From positions 434,001 through 498,000 of the forward strand of contig JAPZLL010000022.1 in the NCBI GenBank assembly GCA_036250225.1: a stretch of DNA of 64,000 nucleotides, given 5' to 3'. Below are positions 9,693 to 20,860 of this stretch, one piece after another (positions within the stretch are counted from its first letter, which is position 1; the number at the start of each line of letters is the position of its first letter). The position numbers and the translations under genes are program-made. The stretch is from Cercophora sp. LCS_1. Its lineage: Eukaryota; Ascomycota; Sordariomycetes; Sordariales; Lasiosphaeriaceae. The notes beneath the pieces were generated by a model, which saw only the letters and a list, made by a program, of their open reading frames with translations, was not told the DNA's origin and did not search any database.

Positions 9693-12219
9693 ATGCCTGA
9701 GTTCCAGCTCTCGGCCCAGCTCAAGGGTCACGACAGCGATGTTAGTGGGCTCATAATGCTGACTCGTGATTTGGACAAGGCTAAGATGAGGCTTCTTACA
9801 GGTCCGCACCGTCCTCTTCCCGGCCCCAGATGTTATACTTTCAGGCGGGAGAGACAAAACCGCCCGCGTTTGGCGCAAAACTACGCAGAAGCCCCCAACC
9901 TTCGATGACAAGATTGTTAGCAATAGCGAGGGGTTTGTCAACAGTCTCGCATTCGTTCGTCGCCAGAATGTCCCCGGTTCTCATGGGCTCCTCGTCCAAG
10001 GCGGTGCCGATGCGATGATCGAAGTCAAAAACCCGGCCTCGCCAAACGATGAGACGAAGCGCCTTCTTTTCGGACACAGCAACAACGTCTGCACTCTCGA
10101 TGTCTTTCCCAATGGCAACCAACTTGTTTCCGGGAGCTGGGACGGCTCCGCCATGGTCTGGGACTTGAACAAGTGGGAGCAGATCAGGACTCTCAAGCAT
10201 GTTAGCACGAATGGCGGTTCAAGTGTGTGGGCAGTCCTTGCGTACACAGACGAGTTGGTTATCACAGGGAGCGCCGATGGCAACGTCAGGATATTCAGTC
10301 TGAGAGACGCCGGCGGACATGAGATCCTCCCCAAAAAGACCCTGAAAACCGGAGATGTTGTTCGAGCTTTGTGCAAACTCCCAGCCGACCTGAAGTCACG
10401 ACATCCCACCGGGGCCGATTTTGCGAGCGCAGGAAATGACAGCACAATCCAGCTGTGGAAGATTACCGGGGAGCAAGTTGGAACCCTGCACGGTCACGCA
10501 AGCTTCATCTACTCCCTTGCTGCTCTCCCAACCGGTGAGATCGTTAGCTCGGGTGAAGACAGAACTTTGCGCATCTGGCGAGGAACAAACTGTGTGCAAA
10601 CCATCACTCACCCCGCCATATCGGTCTGGTCTGTGGCAGTCTGCTCGGTAAACGGGGATATCGTGTCCGGTGCTAGCGACAAGATGATCCGTGTTTTCAC
10701 CCGAAATGTCGATCGCATAGCTGCACCCGACGTCATCTCCGAGTATGAGCAAAGCCTTCAGCTAGCAGAGATCCCGAAAAACCAGGTCAGCGAGTCAGAC
10801 AAGACAGAAACCGTGACCAAGGAATGGCTTCAGTCCAACCAAGGCAAAAAGGATGGGCAGCTGGCATTGGTGAAAGAGGACAATGGATCCATCTTGGCTT
10901 ACCAGTGGGCAACAGGTACGTTCTCCTTTATGGTGCAAAGGGTGATACTGACTTCCGGGACAGGCAGAGGCTGGATCCAGATCGGCACCGTAGTTGACCC
11001 CCCAAGCCAGCGACCAAAGGTTCAGTATAAGGGCAAGGAGTACGACTATGTATTCGACGTGGACGTTGAGGAGGGCAAGCCAACACTCAAACTTCCGTAC
11101 AACCTCACAGAAGACACGTATCAAGCAGCCACGAGATTCCTGGGGGACAATAACCTGCCAATCACATATATCGAAGCAGTTGCGAATTTCATCAGGGAAA
11201 ATACGAAGGATGCTGTTCCCGCAACATCAACCACCGTCGAGGACAAACCACCACCCACTACAACTGCATCGGTAGCGACCTACCTTCCGCATGTTGAATA
11301 CCTGGCAATTACGCAAGGCACCCTGGGCCCAGCACTCAAGAAGATCAACGAGTGGAACGCGCAACATATTGCGGAGGGGAACAAGCATATTGCGCTGAAC
11401 CCTGGCAACTTGAAGAGTCTTCAGGCGCTGGTACAGGCGTATTCTACAGGGAACCCGGCGGCTGGTACTCTCCAAGAAGCGATCCCTATACTTCTCAGGC
11501 TAGCTACAAACTGGCCGTACGCACACCGACTGCCAATCCTGGACATTATCCGATGTGTAGTAGCCAACCCGGCGTTTTCGTCTCACATCAACAGCCAGTC
11601 AGCGAGCCCGATCAATCTCACTCTGCGAGGTGCACTGGATGTGAATGATCCGGTGGGCTTGGTCTCAGCGGATCTCGTCGACTTCGTATCCAACAACGCC
11701 GACTGGCCCAAAGTCAACCCGAGGAATGTGATGCTCGCGCTGCGGGCTGTGACGAATCTCTTCCTTACCCCTGAAGGGAGGAATCTGGCCACAAAAGAAG
11801 CGGATGCGATACTTGCCGTGCTAGGCCGCGTAGCCGGTGTGGGAGAGAAACAGGGTCCCTTCGGTTCTACCAACGATAACTTCTATCACAACATGATCAT
11901 CGCCTTGATCTCAGCAGCATTCAACTTCGCTTGTTTGGCATACAACGAGAGGCGGCAGACTCCACCTACGGAAGCAATCGATCTGGGCCGTCTTGCACAA
12001 GTGTTCGGCGTGGCTGAAGCCGTGATTCGCAATAGCGACAACGGCGAGGTGCAGTTCCGCGCCGCTATGACGGCTGGGATGCTACTCGCTAGCAACGAGG
12101 ATGCCAAAGAGATCGCGAAGACTCTGGATGTCCAGGTGTGGTTGCAAGCAGCTTCCAGGCAGACCTCAGATGAGCGCGTGAAGGCAGTGGTTGCAGAATG
12201 CGCTAACTACCTGGGGTGA
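9693..12219 (+). CDS. DOA1: DOA1/UFD3/PLAA homologue: WD40-PFU-PUL ubiquitin-binding Cdc48 cofactor
   Basis: Exons 9693-9740, 9802-10915 and 10964-12219 give 805 aa. The start MPEFQLSAQLKGHDSDV opens a WD40 propeller (about 1-300) with blades such as LFGHSNNVCTLDVFP, LVSGSWDGSAMVWD and IVSSGEDRTLRIWRG. A PFU ubiquitin-binding domain follows (about 340-450; GRGWIQIGTVVDPP, YDYVFDVDVEEG, LPYNLTEDTYQAATRFL). An Armadillo-type PUL domain fills about residues 480-805. In yeast this protein binds ubiquitin and Cdc48 and maintains the free ubiquitin pool. Intron 1 is 61 bp. Intron 2 (10916-10963) is 48 bp, a multiple of three without an in-frame stop, so retaining it would insert 16 residues at the start of the PFU domain. 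Splicing restores the conserved GRGW junction. Confidence 0.93.
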
Positions 12220-13599
12220 AGATCTGAAGGGGAGGAGGATAGTGATTGTACGAATAGATAGGTGGTTTGCCGCCATCTCTCGCGCGGCTGCTCACTGCTG
12301 GAACCCCCCGGAATCGACTTGGTCATTGCAGATGACTACTCGTCTCTGGCTGATGCGCTTGGCCCTGATATGGGCCAGTGGCCCTCCCGAGGGGGACAAG
12401 TCACCACGACGGTCGATCCGTCTTGCATATCTGGAGGTTGATGTCTAGCGTTGATAGCGTTTTGCTTTCTTAGCCCACGGATAGATAGATAGCCTGCGAA
12501 GCCAGGGATTTAGATATCACATTGGCTCACATACAGATGGCGATACAGGAACCCCTTATGACCAGGAACCGTAGCTCGGCTGGTGAATTGTATGAGCCTA
12601 ACCCTTGCTCCTCGGGCCTTCTCCCAGGCCGCCCACCTACAGCTAAATAGCCCAGAACTGGCCCTGGAGTGAGGAAAGAGAGAACACGATAGCCCAAGCT
12701 TGGACAAAGCTTACCAACCAGCGGCCTGTTCATCCTATCTCCGGGTACTAAGATATGTAGGCACATTCGTCCAATACTCATCAACCTCCCAAGTGACGTG
12801 TTGCTCCTTGCCCCAGTTCCACGACTGCAGGAGCAGCGCTGCTCAGCACACTCAGCCGGGATGGTTCTAATCCACTTTCTATGATCGGAGCAAAACGTAC
12901 AACCCCCGGCGCAGCGCATGAGACTCGGCATGCAAATGGAACACCGTCATGAACGAGCTGGCGCCGACCACTGTGACGACATCGGATCCGAAACCCGACG
13001 GCTCGGCACGGCGCTTGGTGAGACAGGTGATCCCGGTCGAGACCGTGATCCGCTCTCGGCAGTTCGCAGCAGTGGGGTTCGAGGATGGAGCCACGGAGCG
13101 TCTGAACCCAATTCGAGATTGTCGCATGGTAGACTTGTTGGTCTCGAGGAAGTACGAGTTGTTTAACAATGGTCTTTCAGTCAGGTCTATTCGCACGCAG
13201 CTACCTAACCATGTGCCGCACGAAGCAAGAAAACCAACCGATCTTGCTTTCGTCGGGAGCATCCAGTGATGCCACCTCATCCCGATTCCTGGGACCCATT
13301 TCACTTCATCCCATCCCATTGCCCGCGGCTCCCCTTCCTTCCCTGGATCGAAGAAAAATAAAATCGGCCCGTGGGCGCGACTGAGAGAAAATTATAAAAC
13401 AGATTTGGCAGACAAGCGAGTCTTAAAAAGCAAGACATGAACCCGCGCCAGTTATACCACAAGATATTTGTTCCCAGGAAGACGGTCTCCAAACGCCAGC
13501 CCAAATGCCTGAATGTACACGCGGTCAAGACCGCTGGTCGAGGGTCGTTCTCCACTCGATGATGTTCTGCTCTCGTTCGCCTTCAGTTCAAGCCGTTGA
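12220..13599. other. Intergenic between convergent DOA1 and BIM1-like genes
   Basis: A 1.4 kb region between two convergently transcribed genes. It holds short overlapping frames on both strands without recognisable domains and a tiny GATA repeat near 12480-12492. I see no RNA gene or mobile element. Confidence 0.45.
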
Positions 13600-14425
13600 T
13601 CATAGCAGCACCCAGAGACCACCGAAGGCGACTGGCAGCCACCCGATGAGTGAGAGGAGGCTGGTCTTGGTGTGTCGGCGCATGTACCAAAAGCGGTGCT
13701 CGGCGTCGCTGGTCAACTGGCCGCCCGAAGCACGGACGGTGATAGTGTAGATATCGGCGAAGCCAATGTCGTTGCTGTTGAAGCAGTTGGACTCGTTGAC
13801 CTCTGCGAGACGGGAGTCACCTGGCTCAACAAAGGTGATATCGACGCACTGCGAAAAGTTAGCACGCTGTCTCTACAGGGCACGGAACGTTATAGTATAG
13901 CTTACCGAAAACAGAGCGGCACCGTGAACGGCCAGCTCAACAACTTGAATCGTCGCGTTGTCACCGGCCTTTACCGTCATGTTCGCGGGCAGCGGAACTT
14001 GTGGCAGGCACATTGTGCCGGGATAGGGGTTTTTGCTGGGGCCAAGAATCTGGAATGGCGGGACCATGGGGAGACTCATGTTCAAGGGGCCACCGTCGGG
14101 TCCCTCGGTGCCAATGCCCATGTTGACGTAAAGTAGAGCTGTTGCGTGACCTTGGAACCACCCCGGCTGGAAAGCGAGCGCACCGCCGACTGTCGGCCAG
14201 TACGTCCTGTTCTTGCTCAAAGCCATACCACCACCTATGGACGGGTTAGTGGCCGGCCATTTGAACATGACGGCAGCAATACTTACATGGATACATCCAT
14301 TGCATGCCGTAGGGAAAAGTCTCATTTGTGATCAAGTTGTTTCCCCTCCAGCCCGGATACGTGATAACTGTGTGGGCGGAAGCGAGCGCGGCGCTCGCGA
14401 TGCAGATAAGTGTTGATGCGAACAT
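13600..14425 (-). CDS. BIM1/X325-family LPMO-like copper-binding surface protein
   Basis: Exons 14425-14287, 14234-13906 and 13848-13600 give 238 aa; introns are 52 and 57 bp. A 17-residue signal peptide ending in ALASA is followed directly by His, so processing would expose an N-terminal histidine (HTVITYPGWRGN). In LPMOs and the X325 family that residue forms part of the copper site. Further family features are GMQWMYPCGG, a second His in QGHATALLYVNMG, an AELQ-like block reading IQVVELAVHGAALFSCVDITF, and a hydrophobic C-terminal tail (LLSLIGWLPVAFGGLWVLL) consistent with a GPI signal. Several NxS/NxT sites are present. Known members take up copper (Cryptococcus BIM1) and are not oxidative polysaccharide monooxygenases. 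A T12 tract lies 26 bp upstream of the start, on the coding strand. Confidence 0.88.
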
Positions 14426-16481
14426 CTTGGCGGCTGTATATATGATGTTGAAAAAAAAAAAACGAAATCGGGAGCCGTTGAAAAAGCTTGCTCGAGAAAG
14501 TTTCCCGCTCCTCTCTCTTCAAGGAGAATTGCAAGTTTGTTGGTGAAAGCCCAGCCCTTTGCTGCTGTGCTAGCTGACTGGCGCGCTGACCAGTTGTTGA
14601 TAGACCCCGCTTTCCTCCCGGATCTCCAACGCTCGTTGATCTTCGCGATATATGTCCGTGCGGGCGGTTATATTTACGGTCGCCTCGAGAAACCTTTGTC
14701 CGAAACCTCCGCGCGTGAGTGTTGTCAAAGACTGGCGAGGAAAATTCGCGTGTTCGGGTGTCGAAGCCGGTCGTCGATTGAAGAAAGAGAAGGAGAGGCC
14801 AGAGGAGGTGGGTGGGCAGCAGGCGAGGTAATATCTTACTGGCACAAAGAGCATGCAGCCATTCTTCTCGTCTCTCCAGCCGCCCAGCCCAGTCCGACTT
14901 GACCAATATTGGCACATTGTGACCATGGTTGGTGCGCACCAGCACACAATAACCCGACTCGGCACCCGTTGTCCCCTGCCATCCGACAGCGACCTAATCT
15001 GGGCGGCTTTTTAGCAGCAGGACACTCCAGAGCAGCCCGCCAGTCAGAAGTCGCCATAACGGCTGGCCAGGCGCGGGTTGTGCATACCGATGCTCCCGCC
15101 CCCCTGTCACCGATCACAGATGCAGCCAATCAGCGGCCGATTTTGGCCGCTCAACTGCGGGCGACTCGCTGCGCCGGGGCGAAAGTGCTCTCGCTCTCAT
15201 GCTCGAAGTCTGCAGGTTCGGCGGCCATCACCACCTCTCCTCCAATCGGCGGCCCGACCTGCCTCGCGCATTGCCATCACCACCACGAGGAGCGAGTTGG
15301 TTTAGGAGTAGGTCGGGGTCTGGCCGTGATGAGCCTCTGAGACCAACTGCGTCTCCCATGCTGGCAGGAGCTCTGCTCGCGACTGAGACTGCAAAGGCGA
15401 CATGCCCCGCGACGACGAGAACCCCCAAGATTGCGGGGGGCGACAATCCTCGCTGCGAGTGTGCTGAGAGTGCGGCCGAGGTTGCACTGCGGAACGACTG
15501 CTTCGCAGAGTGTCGTTCCATCACCAGTCTGTAAGCGCCCAGGTCTTCCGCTCGGAAGCCAATCACCAGCCACACCATACGATTTGGGGGCTATTTCTGG
15601 CTTTGCCAGGTGTCGAGGCTGCCGAGGGGTGTCGTCCTGCACGGTACTGCCTTTGCGATGGGAAATCATCGTCCCTGGGCCCATTTTTCAGATTGATTGA
15701 TTGCTTCGCCGAGAAGAACACATGGAGACTATGGTTGAGGCCCGAGCAGGCGGCATCGCTACCGTGACTGAGTCGACTTTCATGCGTCATTGATCCACAC
15801 AGGCAATGCGCATCTCAGTCGCCGTCTCTATCAACAACGCCATTAGTTACGACACCTCGACAACATCAGCAACGACAAGAAGGGTCCAGCAATCGCGCAA
15901 AAGGTAAAAAAGGAAAAAAAGGCTGTTCCGATCGGGTTCCTGCGACGGCTGGCGTCGACACGCGGCACTGTTGAATCCTTCGAGATTGTGTAACCGTTTC
16001 TAAAATGGGGTAAGCTGATGTTCAATTTGGACGACATGCCGGCTGTTCCCAGTGTCCCCCAAAGGCGTTGGCGAAAATGTTAGCGATGCCCGGCTCGGGA
16101 TGGTAGGGCCTGGACGTTGGATTTGGAATCCCAAAAGGTAATGGCGAATGACACCAGCCGCGTATAACTGACACAGGGCGACGAGGGTAATGATGCGGAT
16201 GGGGGGCTAAACTGGCAGCGCATTTATTTGTTGGTGGAGTTGAGGGCGAGCCAGGAAAGCGGCAGGTTTGGGGCAGGCGGTGCCGGGTTGGTGAGTCTTG
16301 GCAAGAGTTGGCGGGGTCCAAAGACTTGATTCCAAATGGCAGGCGGTGAGATTTTTCTGCCTATCGATAGTCTTATCACCCCGATACTTTTCCCGGACCC
16401 AAGTCCACCGAGGGGCAACAGCGACCGCTCCGATCCAGATTGTCTCTTGTTCATCCCAGGCGCCGTTGGGCGGCTCTCAGG
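14426..16481. other. Intergenic between divergent BIM1-like and SRR1-like genes
   Basis: A 2 kb region contains both promoters. An A12 tract (14451-14462) lies in the presumed BIM1 5' UTR. Long open frames overlap each other on both strands, as GC-rich non-coding DNA often shows, and none carries family motifs. I could not find a clean copper-responsive element. Confidence 0.4.
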
Positions 16482-17302
16482 ATGGCTAACGCGGACGAGG
16501 AATGGAGTCATGTCAGTCGAAAGCGAGGGCGCAAGCCCATCCAGAAGACGTCACAAGCCAGCAGCACTCCAGGTCTCCGGCCAAATCCAAATCCTGAATT
16601 GAACGCCAACGATATCCGAAAATATCACGACGGGATAATACATGATTGGCAGGCTTCAGATTGCTGGCGAGCCCTACAGGAAATTCTCCTGGATATGTCC
16701 TCTGCCCCCAACCGACCCCCCATCACCAAGGCAATCTGTCTAGGCCCAGGACCATTCGACCCGACCAATGGGAGTCCCCTTATAAGACGGACAGCTCACA
16801 TGCAAACGGCAGCTTTTTGTTCCATCGTGGCCAATTTGGGTAGGGCTTTAGGGTGTCCTTTTTTAAGCCGACCGGGTAATGGCTGATACTCAGTGCAGAG
16901 ACCCGCGGCAACCAGAAAATCAGATGCATCATTCAGGAGCCCGGTTTCACCGACATAGACAAGCAAGTCTGTCGTGAACTTGGCTTCAAGGTTGCAGAGT
17001 CACCAGATGCGTTCTCTCTGGTGGATGCCGACACTCTGCTCTTTGGTATTCATATAGAGCTGCCCACGTACTCTGAGGCCCTTCGCACTCTTCCTGGAAT
17101 GTTCATCGGGACTGGCCTAGACTCCTGGGAGAAGCTGATGGATTACGATCCGGAAGCCCCTGAAATTGCGTCCATTCGCACGATGCACGATACATATGAC
17201 AAGTATCCGTTTCCCGATTTCAACTACATGTTCTACGGCACCTCGATCTACTCGAGAAGATGTGACGAGCAGAAACCGGGACCGAATGGAGCTGCTCCAT
17301 GA
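16482..17302 (+). CDS. SRR1-like domain protein
   Basis: Exons 16482-16839 and 16899-17302 give 253 aa; the 59 bp intron (16840-16898) ends at the second of two nearby AGs, which keeps the frame. A short basic N-terminus (SRKRGRKPIQK) precedes a region resembling the SRR1-like domain: TKAICLGPGPFD, a central segment (MQTAAFCSIVANL), the strand-like IRCIIQEPGFTDIDKQVCRELGF, then DADTLLFGIHIELPTYSEAL and MFIGTGLDSWEKLM. The domain is named for Arabidopsis SRR1 (clock and red-light signalling). Fungal members are common and their biochemical role is unknown. The assignment rests on the order of these blocks. Confidence 0.8.
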
Positions 17303-18791
17303 AAACGTCACCAGAGGATAGAGACAATGACACCCATGCTTTCAGGCAACCTGAACCCAGTTCTCTGATTTCAAAATACCAAATGCGAACAACTTGACAA
17401 GGGACATTCGGGGTAATCTATAACTCGCGATCATGTTCGTTGACTTGGGATTTCAATCGTCTTCGGCCTCAAAGACGACACTATCCAGAGACCAATGCAC
17501 CCACACTGGCTCTGTGTCAAGATTATAGCGATACAACACTTAATATCACAATTGATGGGAACACGATGGAATTCAACCACACAAACCAATCAAGGCGTAA
17601 GTGGTGTCCAACAAGATTTCAAAGAGATTGGTTGTGGGATCCGGGTCTTGACCCGGGGACTTTATCGTCCACCCAGATAATCAACCCCGGGTGGTTTGAA
17701 ATCGTCAATACCGTCGGCGAGCACTTCGTCAAGGCCCGCTCAAGGGAGCTTCCGTGGTCCGGGTACACGGTCAACAAGTCCTCTGAAGGCCCAGACTTGG
17801 GAGCTGATTCTTCCGCTATCACCATCAAATCACGCGCACTCCACTGGTAGTTTATCGAAATCAGAGAGATCCGATAGGGCTTCAGACATTGCTCATGTCG
17901 CCGGCGTTTTTTACTTGTGCCACGGCTTCAAAACACGCATTTGTGCGGGTTGCTGAACGAACGAGATACCTAACGAGAATCGGCAGCACCAGCAGCTTGA
18001 GAGGACACACACTATGACTAGGCTTCCCTGACCGGTGTCCGTGTGAAGAAGCCCAACAGTGGAACGCAAGAGGGGTAAATGCAGATAGTCGCCGTGGTTG
18101 CCTTTGTCCCGTGCCGTCCGGTCGGCCCACCCGAGAACCCCGCACTCGTCCGGGCCGCACTCGGCGGGCTGCCGATCAACAAAACCGCCTAGCAGCCATC
18201 GGGTGTACGCCTTTAAACCCCCAATTGCGCGTTGCTACAACTTGAGACAACCCCAGTTCTTCAACCGAGACGAACTATGAGGTCATTGAAGCATCGCGCC
18301 GCGACAAAGATCCTCGGCCGGGATGGGGAAGGAGCTCCCCGCGGCTGATGTTACCCCCGGACCTTCCCGCGCCCGAGCGCAAAGGCCAAAGCGCCGCAGT
18401 CGCGATCCAATTTTCGCGAGATTGCAGCGACCGGGGGCATGCGCTCAGGGTCCCCGGGCGTTGCCGTTCTGGAGGAGCGATGCCACATGGCGAGGCCCTG
18501 GCCTGCTTCAGCTGGGTTTGGGTTGCGGCCTTTATTGTTTGCTTCTTTTCCCTCCTCCAACCCCATCGCAGCGTCCGCGCTCCGGCGCATTGAAGATTGT
18601 TCGTTTGACCGTCAAGATCGCGCCTTATCGTAACCCCGCGACGCCGATTGACGGTGTCGCGGCTGTCAATTGACAACGCGACCGCTCCCCGAGCGCGCGC
18701 ACAGCATCGGGGGCCGCCACCGCGACTGGCGGTCGCGAAATGGACGCTTGGCTCTAGGCGAACCCTCATCTGCTGGAACCGAGAAGAACCG
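17303..18791. other. Intergenic, with one weak orphan frame
   Basis: About 1.5 kb without a recognisable gene. The plus-strand frame at 17440-17850 could encode 136 aa (ending ITIKSRALHW) but has no domain, no signal peptide and no supporting splice structure; I do not call it. The last 500 bp should hold the promoter of the next gene. Confidence 0.4.
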
Positions 18792-19878
18792 ATGGACCAA
18801 CAACCGCAGAAGCCGCACCACCAGCGCCAGGGTTCCCGCGTTCGATTCGCCGAGGAGGAGCCTGGCCTCGAAGTATACCAGCCGGACAAGAAGACAAAGG
18901 GCGGGACTGCGGCTGATAACGCGCCCGAGGTGTACTGGGCGGAAGACGACATCAACGACGCCAATGCCTCGCAGTATACGTTCTACCGCGAAGGCACACC
19001 AACACCGCCCGAGTATGAGGAACATGTGAATGAGAAGGGCGGTGGATACGGCTTCGGAGCTTCGGCGGCGGGGGTAGCGGCCGCCGGAGCTGGGGCCGGA
19101 GCCGGAGCCGGATCCGGAGCCGGGTTCGGCTCCGCCGCGGCAACGAGTCGGGGCGGGAACTTTGTCAACCTCCACTTCGACCCACCCCCGGGTAGCGCGG
19201 GGGCGGAGGACGGGGGAAGCGAGAAGCCCAGGAGGAGTTGGAGGAAACGACGCTGGGTGGTCCTTGCACTCGTATTACTATTTTTTATCCTTCCCATTAC
19301 CTTGGGTGTGGGACTGGGCGTTGGATTGAAGAATCGGTCGGCAGGGTCCGCGCCGGCAACAAGGTTCGTCTTGAATTTTCCCCGCTTGCGGATCCATCCT
19401 AACTTTGGACAGTGCCTCGTCCGATGCCTCAAATTTGGACACCACTACGTCGCCATCACTTCCGAGTCCCGACGTCACCCTGGACGTCACCCCAACTCCT
19501 TCTCCTGCAAAAGGGACTCCAACAGCAACAAAGCAAGCAACGCCTACTACGACACCGCAAGTTGTTGAAGGGACGCTTCCTGACTGCCCGAGCGGAAACA
19601 ACACGCTTTATACAGTATCCGGCTCAACCAAGACGTTCCTTCGCGTTTGCGGCATCGATTACAGCGGAGCCAATGGGGCCACCGATCTAGCGCACATATA
19701 TACCAACAGCATGGTTGAATGCATGAATGTCTGCGCGTCTTATGACAGGTGTACGGGATGTGGTTGGGGCTGGGTTGAGGGTGACACTGGCGTCTCCCAT
19801 CGATGTTGGATGAAGAGCGACCTGCGTGTTTCTCACAGGGCGCGCGACGATTACGGCTTTGGCGTGTTGCAGTCATGA
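18792..19878 (+). CDS. Single-pass type II membrane protein with a Cys-rich apple/PAN-like ectodomain
   Basis: Exons 18792-19363 and 19413-19878 give 345 aa; the intron is 49 bp with a CTAAC branch point. The cytosolic N-terminus carries the motif RVRFAEEEPGLEVYQP and a Gly/Ala-rich repeat of alternating GA/AG (about residues 95-120). A basic RRSWRKRR precedes one membrane span (VVLALVLLFFILPITLGVGLGVGL), then a Thr/Ser/Pro stalk. The C-terminal domain has Cys residues in an apple/PAN-like pattern (DCPSGNNTLYTV, FLRVCGIDY, ECMNVCASYDRCTGCGWGW, HRCWMKSDL). Such domains bind proteins or carbohydrates, and this layout is frequent in ascomycetes. The ligand is unknown. The ATG at 18792 was chosen as the first that yields a plausible cytosolic tail. 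Confidence 0.8.
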
Positions 19879-20226
19879 CAAGTCGGTTTCTTTTTTTGGT
19901 GTGTTGACAATGTTCATAGAAGACGAAAGATACCCATTATATACTCTACGCGACCTTTGCGGGCCATTTAATTCTATCACTCTTTAGCTTGCTTCTGTTG
20001 AGGTTGCGAGGGTTTTGTTGACACCACCCAGTCATCCCATTGCAGAGCCCAAGGTTCTTTTGGGCTACAGAAACAGAGATCTGGAAATAGGGCTCTCCAA
20101 GGAACTTCTCAGCTCAAACAAGGAGCCCTCCGAAAATTCTGGTGCCTGAATCATCCACGCCACTGTGCCACGGCGGGTGCCACCTCCCACACAGCCGAAC
20201 CCGGCATATAGAACCCAGCACGCGCC

Positions 20227-20860
20227 CTAATGAACCCAAGGCAACACACCAGCAGCCTCCAACTCCCCAAACACATCCGAAAACGCCTTCCAAGTATCCC
20301 TGCACCCATTCCACCCAACCTCCCTCGCCTTGCCCATGGAAATCACCACATCGTAATCCGCAAGACAGTCGAAACCCATATAACATCTCTCGCTACCCGG
20401 AAACGCTAGATCTTGGCCCATTTCCTTGCATACAGCCGCGTAGATGCTAATCACGGCGGCTAGGTTCATGAAATTGCCGTTTGCGAACCCGATTACATCG
20501 CTGGGGTAGGTCACTGTCCATTTTACATGGGCGTGTTTGTTGCAAAAGGAGGGGAAGATTTCCCTACTGGCGATATTAAAAATTGGGTGGGTAACCAGGG
20601 TTTCGACGAGGGGGCTGAGGGGTTGACCGAGGTGCACGCCGTATTGTTTTGCGCCTGTTACGAGGAGGATGTGGATGATGTGCGAGATGGAGTTGGATAG
20701 TTCGAGGGCGGTGAGAAACGATTGGAGCATGGAACCGTTTGTGGTGGTTTCGTCTTCTGGGGAGGGCTTCTGGACGTAGGCGGCGTGGAAGATGTGGGTT
20801 GGTTGGTTGATTGGTGCTTACCCCTATTCGCTATGTTTACATGTCTGCCACGATGCGTCA
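20227..20860 (-). pseudogene. Degenerate PRISE-type (progesterone 5-beta-reductase/iridoid synthase-like) SDR fragment
   Basis: Reading leftwards, the frame gives QPTHIFHAAYVQKPSPEDE, then GAKQYGVHLGQ, WTVTYPSDVIGFANGNFMNLA and EMGQDLAFPGSERCY. These follow the order of the PRISE family (TH-F-AAY, TG-K-Y, R/YP--IIG--NGNFMN, FPGS). In-frame TAG and TAA codons lie immediately upstream (about 20818-20827), and I cannot find the N-terminal Rossmann GxxGxxG segment in any frame. The C-terminus ends early after GVLPWVH. I therefore read it as a truncated, decayed copy. A short surviving protein starting at the internal Met (20730) cannot be excluded. The coding strand shifts from C-rich to G-rich along its length. 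Confidence 0.65.

Noticed and set aside
17440..17850. A 136-codon plus-strand frame that might be a small gene
   Set aside because: No domain, no signal peptide, no clear promoter or splice partner, and ordinary composition for intergenic DNA.
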